A DNA stretch of 64,000 nucleotides. Origin: Sinorhizobium sojae CCBAU 05684 (GTDB lineage: Bacteria; Pseudomonadota; Alphaproteobacteria; Rhizobiales; Rhizobiaceae). Below the pieces are notes generated by a model. That model was not told the DNA's origin. It was given only the letters and a program-made list of their open reading frames with translations, and ran no database searches. The translations under genes and the position numbers were made by a program. The DNA lies in the NCBI RefSeq assembly GCF_002288525.1, contig NZ_CP023067.1, positions 2,170,001-2,234,000 on the forward strand. Direction: 5' to 3'. Positions 55,216-63,450 of the stretch are shown here, one piece after another (position 1 is the first letter of the stretch; the number at the start of each line of letters is the position of its first letter).

Positions 55216-56361
55216 TCAAATGCACTCGACAAAGAGTTTCCTTGCCGCCTCGAGCGTCAGCTCCACCGGATTGCCCCCCGCCGTCGGATCGACGATCGCC
55301 ATTTCCGCCATCTCGTCGATGCGGTCGGTGCCGACGCCGAGGGCCGCGAGGTTGTCCGGGACGCCGAGTTCCTCGCGCAGTTGCAGCACATAATCATAGA
55401 AGCCGTCAAAGCCGCCGGAAATACCGAGATAGGCGGCGGCGCAGGCAATCTTCTCCTCGATCGCCGGCTGATTGAAGCGCAGAACCGGCGGCATCACGAC
55501 CGCATTGGTCATGCCGTGATGGGTGTTGTAGATGGCGCCGACCGGATGGGAGAGCGAATGGATTGCGCCCAGCCCCTTCTGGAAGGCGACTGCCCCCATT
55601 GCCGCCGCGCTCATCATGTGGGCGCGGGCCTCGATATCGGTACCATCCTTGTAGGCGCGCGGCAGATATTCCTTGACGAGCCGCATGCCTTCGAGCGCAA
55701 TGCCGGCCGACATCGGGTGGTAGAAGGGCGAGGAATAGGCTTCCAGGCAATGGGCGAAGGCATCCATGCCCGTGCCGGCCGTGATCACCTTCGGCATGCC
55801 GACCGTCAGTTCCGGGTCGCAGATCGTTACTGCCGGCAGGAACTTCGGATGGAAGATCACCTTCTTCACATGGGTTTGCGAATTGGTGATGACGCTGGCG
55901 CGACCGACTTCCGAGCCGGTGCCCGCGGTGGTCGGCACCGCGATGATCGGCGCAATACCCTCGACATTCGCACGCGTCCACCAGTCGCCGATGTCCTCGA
56001 AATCCCAGACCGGCCGCGTCTGGCCGACCATGAAGGCGACGCACTTGCCGAGATCGAGGCCGGAGCCGCCGCCGAAAGCGACGACGCCGTCATGGCCGCC
56101 ATCCTTGAAGGCCCTGATGCCGGCCTCGAGGTTGACGTCATTTGGGTTCGGATCGACGTCCGCGAAGATCGCGCGACCGAGACCGCCGGCATCGAGAATG
56201 TCGAGCGCGCCCTGCGTGATCGCCATCGGCGCGAGACCGCGGTCGGTGATGAGCAGCGGCTTTTTCATGCCGACGGCCTTGCAATGGTCGGCAAGCTCCT
56301 TGATCCGGCCGGCACCGAATTTGATGGCGGTCGGATAGCTCCAGTTGGCAGTGATCGTCAT
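55216..56361 (-). CDS. Iron-type alcohol dehydrogenase (group III)
   Basis: 381 residues. NAD-binding GGGSGLDLGKCVAF near residue 95, PTTAGTGSEVGRASV near 145, and metal ligands in the segments GMDAFAHCLEAY, HSLSHPVGAIY and HHGMTNAVV (His/Asp set of the Fe-ADH family). It oxidises a primary alcohol to an aldehyde or the reverse. The ATG overlaps the ALDH stop (ATGA), so the two enzymes are made together. The longer open frame upstream overlaps the ALDH gene and is not used. Confidence 0.93.
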   Translation of the reverse strand: MTITANWSYPTAIKFGAGRIKELADHCKAVGMKKPLLITDRGLAPMAITQGALDILDAGGLGRAIFADVDPNPNDVNLEAGIRAFKDGGHDGVVAFGGGSGLDLGKCVAFMVGQTRPVWDFEDIGDWWTRANVEGIAPIIAVPTTAGTGSEVGRASVITNSQTHVKKVIFHPKFLPAVTICDPELTVGMPKVITAGTGMDAFAHCLEAYSSPFYHPMSAGIALEGMRLVKEYLPRAYKDGTDIEARAHMMSAAAMGAVAFQKGLGAIHSLSHPVGAIYNTHHGMTNAVVMPPVLRFNQPAIEEKIACAAAYLGISGGFDGFYDYVLQLREELGVPDNLAALGVGTDRIDEMAEMAIVDPTAGGNPVELTLEAARKLFVECI

Positions 56362-57743
56362 GCTGTGACTTTCTTCAGGTGATAGGATTTCGGGCGGGTA
56401 AGATTGTGGAAGCCGATGATGGAGAGCGACCCGCCGCGACCCGTCTCCTTGACGCCGGTCCAGCAGAGCGCCGGGTCGAGATAGTCGGCGCGGTTCATGA
56501 ACACTGTCCCGGTCTCGAGCTCGCGTCCGATCCGCGCGGCGTGCTCGGCGTCCTTGGTCCAGAGCGAGGCCGTCAGCCCATACCGGCAATCATTCATCAG
56601 TTCGATCGCGTGCGCGTCGGTCTTCACCTTCATGATGCCGACGGCCGGGCCGAAGGTCTCCTCGCGCATGAACGCCATCGAATGGTCGACATCGACGAGA
56701 AGCTGCGGCGCGAGATAGGCACCGCCGTCATCCTCAGGGAAGAGCTTGGGATCGATAAGCGCCTGCGCCCCCTTCGCTACCGCATCGGCGATCTGGGTGC
56801 GCACGGTCTCCGCGAAGCGCTTGTTGGCCATGGGGCCGAGCGTCGTTTCCGGGTCGAGCGGGTTGCCGAGCTTGTAGTTGGAAACCCACGCGACCGATTT
56901 TTCGACGAAGGCATCGTAGAGCGACTCGTGCACATAAATGCGCTCGATGCCGCAGCAACATTGGCCGGAATTATACGTCGCGCCGTCCATCAGCGTGTCG
57001 ACCGCCGCGTCGAGGTCGGCATCCTCCATCACATAGCCCGGATCCTTGCCGCCGAGTTCGAGCCCCAGCCCGGTGAAGGTTCCAGCCGCCGCGCGCTCGA
57101 TCGAGCGCCCGCCTTCCACCGAACCCGTGAAATTGATGAAGTCGAAGCATTTGGCGGCGATCAGCGCCGCCGTCGTCTCGTGGTCGAGGAACAGGTTCTG
57201 GAAGACGTCCTCCGGCACGCCGGCCTCGACAAAGGCGCGCACTAGGCGCTCACCGACGAGGATCGTCTGGCTTGCATGCTTGATGACGACCGTGTTGCCC
57301 GCAATAAGCGCCGGAGCGACCGTGTTGATCGCCGTCATATAGGGGTAGTTCCAGGGCGCGATGACGAAGACAACGCCATGCGGCTCACGCTCGATCCGAC
57401 GCTCGAAGCGCTCGCTGTCTTCAACGACGAGCGGCTTCAGCGCATCGGCGGCAATTGAGGCGACGTAGTTGGACCGTTCGTTGAACCCCTTGAACTCGCC
57501 GCCATAGCGCACCGGCCGGCCCATCTGCCAGGCAAGTTCCGGCACCACCTCTTCGGCCATGTCGTTGAGCCTCGCGACGCCGGCAAGCACCAGCTTGACC
57601 CGTTCGTCAAGCGGACGCTTCGCCCACGCCTTCTGCGCCAGCCGCGCTTTCGCCACCGCCTCTTTCGCCTGCTCGGTCGGCATGGCCGCGCGTTCGGCAT
57701 AGACCTCGCCATTGACCGGCGAAATACATCTGATCATCGTCAT
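56358..57743 (-). CDS. NAD(P)-dependent aldehyde dehydrogenase
   Basis: 461 residues. Typical ALDH layout: APWNYPY near 129-135, GNTVVIKHASQT, FTGSVEGGRSIERAA, general base Glu229 in GLELGGKDP and the nucleophile in NSGQCCCGIER (probably Cys263). The EETFGPAVGIMKV segment follows. It converts an aldehyde to the acid; the partner iron-type ADH could supply that aldehyde. AGGGA precedes the chosen ATG. The first 37 codons of the longer open frame look non-coding. Confidence 0.94.
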   Translation of the reverse strand: MTMIRCISPVNGEVYAERAAMPTEQAKEAVAKARLAQKAWAKRPLDERVKLVLAGVARLNDMAEEVVPELAWQMGRPVRYGGEFKGFNERSNYVASIAADALKPLVVEDSERFERRIEREPHGVVFVIAPWNYPYMTAINTVAPALIAGNTVVIKHASQTILVGERLVRAFVEAGVPEDVFQNLFLDHETTAALIAAKCFDFINFTGSVEGGRSIERAAAGTFTGLGLELGGKDPGYVMEDADLDAAVDTLMDGATYNSGQCCCGIERIYVHESLYDAFVEKSVAWVSNYKLGNPLDPETTLGPMANKRFAETVRTQIADAVAKGAQALIDPKLFPEDDGGAYLAPQLLVDVDHSMAFMREETFGPAVGIMKVKTDAHAIELMNDCRYGLTASLWTKDAEHAARIGRELETGTVFMNRADYLDPALCWTGVKETGRGGSLSIIGFHNLTRPKSYHLKKVTA

Positions 57744-57905
57744 GATCGTTTCCCTGTTCGTTACTAAAAATCGTCTTCGAGGCTCTCCGCCTCTGCCGCA
57801 ACCCTCGCTAGGCGAAAAGGCTGTATATGGGCAGGCGAGCGCCGCGAGCGCCAAAGCTCCTCCCCCTTTTGGGGAGGGGTTGGGGAGGGGTAAATCGGCG
57901 CATGG
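57744..57905. other. Intergenic region with a C/G-rich repeat hairpin
   Basis: Contains CTCCTCCCCCTTTTGGGGAGGGG (57858-57880) followed by TTGGGGAGGGG, a purine/pyrimidine mirror pair that folds into a strong hairpin and is common between rhizobial genes. It separates the GS-like gene from the ALDH gene and may act as a partial terminator. Confidence 0.5.
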
Positions 57906-59276
57906 CTACGCCCGTTCGAACCCGCGCGCGACCTCCCAATCGGTGACGCGCCGGTCGTATTCCTCCTGCTCCCAGCGCGCCGCACGGGTATAATGATCGA
58001 TGACGTCGTCACCGAAGGCCGCCCTGAGCATCTCCGATCCGCTCAGGGCTTCGGCCGCCTCCCTCAGCGTATGCGGAATTTCGCGCACGTCCTTGCCGTG
58101 ATAGGCATCCCCGACGAAGGGCGCTTCCAGCTCCAGCTTGTTCTCGATGCCCGCGATGCCGGCCGCAAGCAAGGCGGCGAAGGCGAGATAGGGGTTGAGA
58201 TCGGAGCCCCCGACCCGGCACTCGATGCGGATGCCCTTGGTGCCGTCGCCGCAGAGGCGGTAACCGGCCGTGCGGTTGTCCTTGCTCCAGATCGCCTTGG
58301 TCGGCGCGAAGGTGCCGGCCATGAAGCGCTTGTAGGAATTAATGTAGGGGGCGAGGAAATAGGTGGTCTCGCTCGCGTGGGCGAGCAACCCGGCAACGTA
58401 GTGCCGCATCAGTTCGGACATGCCGTAGCGGCCGTCTTTGTCGAAGAACATCGGCGTCTCGCCGTCGGCGCTCCACAACGACTGGTGGATATGCGAGGAG
58501 GAGCCGGCGGCCGAGTAGTTCCACTTGGCAAGGAAGGTGATCGCCTTGCCGCGCTGCCAGGCGATCTCCTTGCAGCCGTTCTTGATGATCGCATGGCGGT
58601 CGGCCATCGCAAGTGCATCCGCATAGCGGACGTTGATCTCTTCCTGGCCGGCGGACGCCTCGCCCTTGGAGTTTTCCACCGGGATGCCGGCGCCTTGCAG
58701 GCCATTGCGGATCGCCCGCATCACGTCCTCTTCCTTGGTCGTCTGGAAGATGTGGTAGTCCTCGTTGTAGCCGCTGACGAGCTGCAGGTCGCGGTATCCG
58801 CACGCCCTCGCATCCTCGTAGGACTGGTCGAAGAGGAAGAATTCGAGCTCGCTCGCCATGAAGGCCTTGAGGCCCATGGCTTCGAGGCGCGCAACCTGCT
58901 TCTTCAGGATGGCGCGCGGCGAATGCGGCACCTCCTCATGGGTATGGTGGTCGAGCACGTCGCAGATGACGAGCGCCGTGCCTTCGAGCCAGGGTATGCG
59001 CCGGAGCGTCGAGAGGTCCGGCTTCATCGTATAGTCGCCGTAGCCCTTCTCCCAACTCGTTGCCTTGTAGCCCTGGACCGTCTCCATCTCCAGGTCGGTC
59101 GCCAGCAGATAGTTGCAGCTATGGGTTTCCTTCCAGGCGCTTTCGACGAAATATTCCGCATGAAAGCGCTTGCCCATCAGACGACCCTGCATATCCACCT
59201 GGCAGGCGAGCACCGTGTCGATGCGGCCCTCGGCCACATCTTTCTTCAAATCATCGAATGTGTAGTTCGCGCTCAT
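57906..59276 (-). CDS. Glutamine synthetase-like ligase (PuuA/GlnT-type, gamma-glutamyl amide former)
   Basis: 456 residues, GS fold. ASELEFFLFDQSYED near residue 142 (metal Glu), QEEINVRYADALAMADRHAI near 210, the ATP/metal segment SHIHQSLWSADG near 265, NSYKRF, APTKAIWSKDNRTAGYRLCG and RIECRVGGSDLNPYLAFAAL (usual NPYL). True GlnA has a longer C-terminal adenylylation loop with a regulatory Tyr; that is absent here. Such enzymes attach glutamate through its gamma-carboxyl to amines such as putrescine or ethanolamine. AGGA lies upstream of the ATG at 59276. Confidence 0.88.
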   Translation of the reverse strand: MSANYTFDDLKKDVAEGRIDTVLACQVDMQGRLMGKRFHAEYFVESAWKETHSCNYLLATDLEMETVQGYKATSWEKGYGDYTMKPDLSTLRRIPWLEGTALVICDVLDHHTHEEVPHSPRAILKKQVARLEAMGLKAFMASELEFFLFDQSYEDARACGYRDLQLVSGYNEDYHIFQTTKEEDVMRAIRNGLQGAGIPVENSKGEASAGQEEINVRYADALAMADRHAIIKNGCKEIAWQRGKAITFLAKWNYSAAGSSSHIHQSLWSADGETPMFFDKDGRYGMSELMRHYVAGLLAHASETTYFLAPYINSYKRFMAGTFAPTKAIWSKDNRTAGYRLCGDGTKGIRIECRVGGSDLNPYLAFAALLAAGIAGIENKLELEAPFVGDAYHGKDVREIPHTLREAAEALSGSEMLRAAFGDDVIDHYTRAARWEQEEYDRRVTDWEVARGFERA

Positions 59277-59375
59277 CGAGAAGTCCTGGTTGCGGTGTTG
59301 AGCCGGCTTGCGTTGGCCTGTCGGCATCCGGAACCGCGGGTGCGGCTCCGGACGCGAGTTTCAAGATGTTCGTGA

Positions 59376-60422
59376 TCAGCTGTAGCGGTAGGGCGGGCCC
59401 GCCTTCTCCATCACTTCACGATATTTTTTGAGGATCGCCACGACCTTGGCCGCCCGCGGGCTGGTGGCCGCGATCTCATCCCAGAATTTCAACGCTTCCT
59501 GTTCGACGGTCTCCCATTCCTCGTCAGGAATGGTCGTCAGTTCGAGCTTGGTGCCCTCGGCGCGCAGCATAGCCTCGCCGCCCCAATACCAGTGCTGGCG
59601 GTAGTAGTGCGAGGAATCGATGCAGAGACGGAAGAGCGTCTTGAGATGCTCCGGCACCTCGTCCCAACGCGCCGAGTTTGCGAAGAAGGAGCCGCACCAG
59701 GCGCCGGAAATATTGTTGGTGAGGAAATACTTGGTCACGTCCGCCCAACCGACCGTGTAGTCCTCGGTGATGCCCGACCAGGCGAGACCGTCGAGTTCGC
59801 CTGTCTGCATGGCGACCTGAACGTCTTCCCAGGGCAGCGTAACCGGCACGACGCCGAAGCGCGTCAGGAACTTGCCGGCCGTCGGGAAGGTGAAGATGCG
59901 CAGGCCCTTCAGGTCCTCGAGCGACTTGATCGGCTTGATGGTCGCGAAGTTGCACGGGTCCCAGGCCCCGGCCGAGAGCCAGGTGACGCCCTCGACCTCG
60001 CCATAGGCCTCGGCCCAAATCTCGTTGAGGCCGTACTGATGGAAGAGCGTCGGCACATCGAGGCTGTAGCGCGAGGCGAAGGGGAAATAGCCGCCGAAGA
60101 CTTTGATGTCGACGGGCGAAGCCATGGAATCGTCGTCGCTCTGGACGGCGTCGATCGTGCCCGCCTGCATTGCGCGGAAGAGCTCGCCCGTCGGCACCAG
60201 CTGGTCGGCGGTGTAGAGGTCGATCTGCATCTCACCATTGGCCGCCTTGTTGAAGGCGTCGATCGCCGGCTTGATCACGTGCTCGGCGAGCGCCGGGCCG
60301 GCATAAGTCTGCAGGCGCCAGGTGATCTTCGATTGCGCACGCACGGCCGGCGCCGCCAGCGCCGTCGTGCCGGCGGCGGCAGCGAGCCCCGCCTTCTTCA
60401 GAAAATCGCGTCTGTTGGTCAT
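59376..60422 (-). CDS. TRAP transporter substrate-binding protein, DctP family
   Basis: 348 residues. Twin-arginine signal (MTNRRDFLKKAG, cleavage near VRAQ, residue 30), then the DctP fold: TYAGPALAEHVIKPAIDAFN, DLYTADQLVPTGELFRAMQA, and a conserved ligand-site region near IFTFPTAGKFLTRFGVVPVT. It captures an organic acid or related solute in the periplasm. The gene is first after the permeases in the minus-strand run but separated by 112 bp; AGGGAAAC precedes its ATG. Confidence 0.94.
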   Translation of the reverse strand: MTNRRDFLKKAGLAAAAGTTALAAPAVRAQSKITWRLQTYAGPALAEHVIKPAIDAFNKAANGEMQIDLYTADQLVPTGELFRAMQAGTIDAVQSDDDSMASPVDIKVFGGYFPFASRYSLDVPTLFHQYGLNEIWAEAYGEVEGVTWLSAGAWDPCNFATIKPIKSLEDLKGLRIFTFPTAGKFLTRFGVVPVTLPWEDVQVAMQTGELDGLAWSGITEDYTVGWADVTKYFLTNNISGAWCGSFFANSARWDEVPEHLKTLFRLCIDSSHYYRQHWYWGGEAMLRAEGTKLELTTIPDEEWETVEQEALKFWDEIAATSPRAAKVVAILKKYREVMEKAGPPYRYS

Positions 60423-60534
60423 CTTTCTGTTTCCCTCTATCTTTCTTGGTTCAGTTGCACTTCTTCATTTTATTGGAACCCTCTCCGACGGCGGAGAGGG
60501 CATCGTTTCTTGCAGCGCCGAGCGCTGGCTCCCG

Positions 60535-61860
60535 TCAGCCCCTTACATAGACGTGTTGCGGCAGCCAGAGTGCGATCTCCGGAAAGGCCGTCACGATCGC
60601 CAGGCCCACCACCATCACCGCCACGAAGGGGAATACCGATTTATAGATGTCCATCAGCGTGATCTCGGGTGGCGCCATCGCCCGCATCAGGAACAGGTTG
60701 TAACCGAATGGCGGGGTCATGTAGGCGATCTGGCAGGTGATGGTGTAGAGCACGCCGTACCAGATGAGATCGAAGCCGAGGCTGCCGACGAGCGGAATAT
60801 AAAGCGGCGCGACGATGACGAGCATTGCCGTGTCGTCGAGGAAGGTGCCCATGATCAGATAGGATATCTGCATCAGAATCAGCACCTCCCAAGGACCAAG
60901 GCCCCATTTTTCAAGGAACAGGTACTCGATCGCCTTGACCGCGCCGAGACCGTCGAAAACGGCGCCGAAGCAGAGCGCGGCCAGGATGATCCACATGAAC
61001 ATGCAGGATATCCCGAGCGTCTGCTCGACCGTCTTGTCGAACACGTTCCAGGTCAGCCGTCCCTTCCACCAGGCGGCCGCGAGCGCGGAGATCGCACCGA
61101 CCGCCGAGCTTTCGACGAGGCTGGTGACGCCCATGACGAAGAGGCCCATCATCAGGAAGAAGATCATGAACGGCAGGATGCCGGCCCTGAGCAGCTTGAG
61201 CTTTTCGGCAAGCGGAATATTGCGCTCTTCCTTCGGCAGCGCCGGCCCCAGATGCGGCTGGATCTTGCAGCGGATGACGACGTAGAGCGAAAACAGAAAC
61301 GCCAGAAGCAGGCCTGGGAAGACGCCGGCGAGCCAGAGCTGCCCGACCGGCTGGCGGGCAATCATGCCATAGAGCACCAGAACCACGCTTGGCGGCACCA
61401 GAATGCCGAGTGAGCTGCCCGCCTGGATGACGCCGGAGACCATGGTCTTGTCATAGCCGCGTCTCAGCAGTTCCGGCAGCGCGATCGTCGCGCCGATCGC
61501 CATGCCGGCAACGCTGAGGCCGTTCATGGCGGAGATGATGACCATGAGCCCGAGGGTTCCGAGCGCAAGCCCTCCGCGCAAGCCCCCCATCCAGACATGG
61601 AACATCTTGTAGAGGTCCTCGGCGATGCCGGATTCCGACAGCATGTAGCCCATGAAGATGAAGAGCGGCAGCGTCAGAAGCGGGTACCACTTCATCAGCT
61701 TCATCGAGGCGGCGAAGGCCATTTCGAAGCCGCCATTGCCCCACAGGAATGCGGCGGCGACAACGCCGACGACGCCGATGGCGGCGAAGACGCGCTGGCC
61801 GGTCAGCATCGTCATCATCATCGACGAGAACATCGTAAAGGCGATCATTTCGTAGCTCAT
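60535..61860 (-). CDS. TRAP transporter large permease, DctM family
   Basis: 441 residues, twelve or more membrane segments. Typical segments: LTLPLFIFMGYMLSESGIAE near 42-61, SGVIQAGSSLGILVPPSVVL, IGATIALPELLRRGY, then PPFGYNLFLMRAMAPPEITL near the C-terminus. It is the symport channel of the TRAP system and works with the DctQ and DctP genes beside it. The ATG overlaps the dctQ stop. Confidence 0.94.
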   Translation of the reverse strand: MSYEMIAFTMFSSMMMTMLTGQRVFAAIGVVGVVAAAFLWGNGGFEMAFAASMKLMKWYPLLTLPLFIFMGYMLSESGIAEDLYKMFHVWMGGLRGGLALGTLGLMVIISAMNGLSVAGMAIGATIALPELLRRGYDKTMVSGVIQAGSSLGILVPPSVVLVLYGMIARQPVGQLWLAGVFPGLLLAFLFSLYVVIRCKIQPHLGPALPKEERNIPLAEKLKLLRAGILPFMIFFLMMGLFVMGVTSLVESSAVGAISALAAAWWKGRLTWNVFDKTVEQTLGISCMFMWIILAALCFGAVFDGLGAVKAIEYLFLEKWGLGPWEVLILMQISYLIMGTFLDDTAMLVIVAPLYIPLVGSLGFDLIWYGVLYTITCQIAYMTPPFGYNLFLMRAMAPPEITLMDIYKSVFPFVAVMVVGLAIVTAFPEIALWLPQHVYVRG

Positions 61861-62366
61861 GCGATCGGCCTCCCGACGGCATGGGCCAGGTCCTTGATGA
61901 AGATGGACGTCGCCTGGAGGAAAGTGAGCACGATACCGATCGTCATGATGATCTTGATCGGCGCCATGTAGGGCGCCCAGGCCGAATAGCTGGTCTCGCC
62001 GTATTTCAACGCGTAGGCGGTGCTGGAAATGCCGCCGTAAAGCAGAAACGCCAGATAGACGAGCAGCATGATGATGGTGACGGCATCGACCATGGCGCGT
62101 GTGCGCAGCGTCCAGCGGCCATAGAGCAGGTCCATGCGGACATGGCTGTCGAGCTGCAGCGAGTAGGCCCCGCCCAGCAGATAATAGGCAGCCATGACGA
62201 ACTGCGCCATTTCAAGAGTCCAGAGCGACGGCAGGAGCCATGCCTTCGAAATCGATGAATAGAGGAGGATGCCCATCATCGCGAAGATCAGATACATGGT
62301 TGCCCTGCCGACGCGCCGATTGAACCCATCGACGACGCGGACATAGGTCTTTAGATATTCAGGCAT
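61857..62366 (-). CDS. TRAP transporter small permease, DctQ family
   Basis: 169 residues, four membrane segments (first YLIFAMMGILLYSSISKAWL, then FVMAAYYLLGGAYSLQLDSH, the conserved DSHVRMDLLY). It bridges DctM and the binding protein. The start MPEYLKTYVRVVDG was chosen from protein content; in-frame ATGs at 62396 and 62435 would add residues of poor quality, and none has a strong ribosome binding site. The stop overlaps the dctM start (ATGA). Confidence 0.9.
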   Translation of the reverse strand: MPEYLKTYVRVVDGFNRRVGRATMYLIFAMMGILLYSSISKAWLLPSLWTLEMAQFVMAAYYLLGGAYSLQLDSHVRMDLLYGRWTLRTRAMVDAVTIIMLLVYLAFLLYGGISSTAYALKYGETSYSAWAPYMAPIKIIMTIGIVLTFLQATSIFIKDLAHAVGRPIA

Positions 62367-62508
62367 GGCGGCGCCCCCGCCGGGCGCATGCGTCATCCGG
62401 TCGAGGAAACGCGCCTCCCCTTGCTGCCGATCCAAGCATTGGCTGTCATTCTCCTGTTCAATAGATCACCGGTCGTCACCGCGAGCGCTGCCGCTCCCCA
62501 GGGGCTTT

Positions 62509-63294
62509 TTATTGTGCGGACAAGGCGGCCACACTCTTGGCGAGCAGCCCTTCCAGATATTCGGCCATGCCCCTCTGGCCGACTTCATCACGGATGAGAT
62601 CGTTTCTGATCTCGATCATCACGTTGGGCAGTCCGTAGCGGACGCCGTATTCTATCAGACTATGCGTCACCCCGTCCGCTGGCCCGTAAGGCTCGTTGCG
62701 ACGGACGTCGTAGGTACCGTCCGCCGCCGCGACCGCCAGCATACGGTCGGCCAGCCGACTGTCGGCATCGTGGAGAACGCCAAGCTGCACGGTGCGTAGC
62801 CTGCCGAAATAGACCGGGGTGAAGCTGTGCATCGTGACGAGCACGGGCTGCCGGCCCGCCGCCTTGCGATCGACCATGAAGCGCGACACGGCGTCGTGGA
62901 ACGGCCGGTAGAGCTCGTCGACCCGCGCCTGGCGCTCGGCCGCCGACATCGCCCTGTTGCCCGGCACCTCGTAGATTTCGCTGACAATGGGCATCGCCAC
63001 CTCCGATTCCGGCGGCCGGTTGCAATCATAGGCAAGACGGGAGAACCGCTGATAGATCAGCGCGCCGTCGAGCTTTCTGGCGAGCAGCTCGCCCACCGCG
63101 AGCGCACCCGGATCCCAGGCGATATGGCTCTTGAGCGCGTCCTCGGAGAGCCCGAGCGTTCCCAGGCGCTCCGGCAGGCGGCGTGACGCATGCTCGCACA
63201 GGAAGACGAAATCACCCTTCGCGTGCGTATTGGTGATGGCGACCGGATTGCCTTCCGATTCAGTCAAAAGTCGCGTCACAACCGGCGCCCCCAT
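62509..63294 (-). CDS. N-formylglutamate amidohydrolase family protein
   Basis: 261 residues. FVFLCEHASRRLPERLGTLG near residue 30 with the first metal His, HIAWDPGALAVGELLARKLD, RLAYDCNRPP, TMHSFTPVYFG and VMIEIRNDLIRDEVGQR match the FGase family. The classical member removes formate from formylglutamate; here it may hydrolyse another N-acyl or gamma-glutamyl amide made by the GS-like enzyme. The ATG at 63294 has AGGG upstream; a TTG one codon earlier is in frame. Divergent from the rpiR-type gene. Confidence 0.85.
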   Translation of the reverse strand: MGAPVVTRLLTESEGNPVAITNTHAKGDFVFLCEHASRRLPERLGTLGLSEDALKSHIAWDPGALAVGELLARKLDGALIYQRFSRLAYDCNRPPESEVAMPIVSEIYEVPGNRAMSAAERQARVDELYRPFHDAVSRFMVDRKAAGRQPVLVTMHSFTPVYFGRLRTVQLGVLHDADSRLADRMLAVAAADGTYDVRRNEPYGPADGVTHSLIEYGVRYGLPNVMIEIRNDLIRDEVGQRGMAEYLEGLLAKSVAALSAQ

Positions 63295-63317
63295 CAACAG
63301 CCCTGCCGACGAAAATC

Positions 63318-63335
63318 GTGAAAAGAATTCTTCAC
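63318..63335. promoter_or_regulatory. Imperfect palindrome between the FGase-like and rpiR-type genes
   Basis: GTGAAAAGAATTCTTCAC, centred on GAATTC with GTGAA/TTCAC arms, 24 bp upstream of the FGase-like ATG. RpiR-family factors often bind dyads with GAA/TTC arms in divergent regions, so this is the best operator candidate here. Confidence 0.45.
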
Positions 63336-63384
63336 AGGAAAGTGGCTGTCAACCAAAATCTGAAACGATCTCTTCAAAAATCGA

Positions 63385-63414
63385 TTGACTCGTCGTGCGG
63401 CAGCAATGTTAAAT
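63385..63414 (+). promoter_or_regulatory. Possible promoter of the rpiR-type gene
   Basis: TTGACT (63385-63390) and TTAAAT (63409-63414) separated by 18 bases, 37 bp upstream of the GTG start. Good -35, fair -10. Confidence 0.5.
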
Positions 63415-63450
63415 CCGTTCAAGCTGGCGGAGACCGGCTGAGGGGTTACA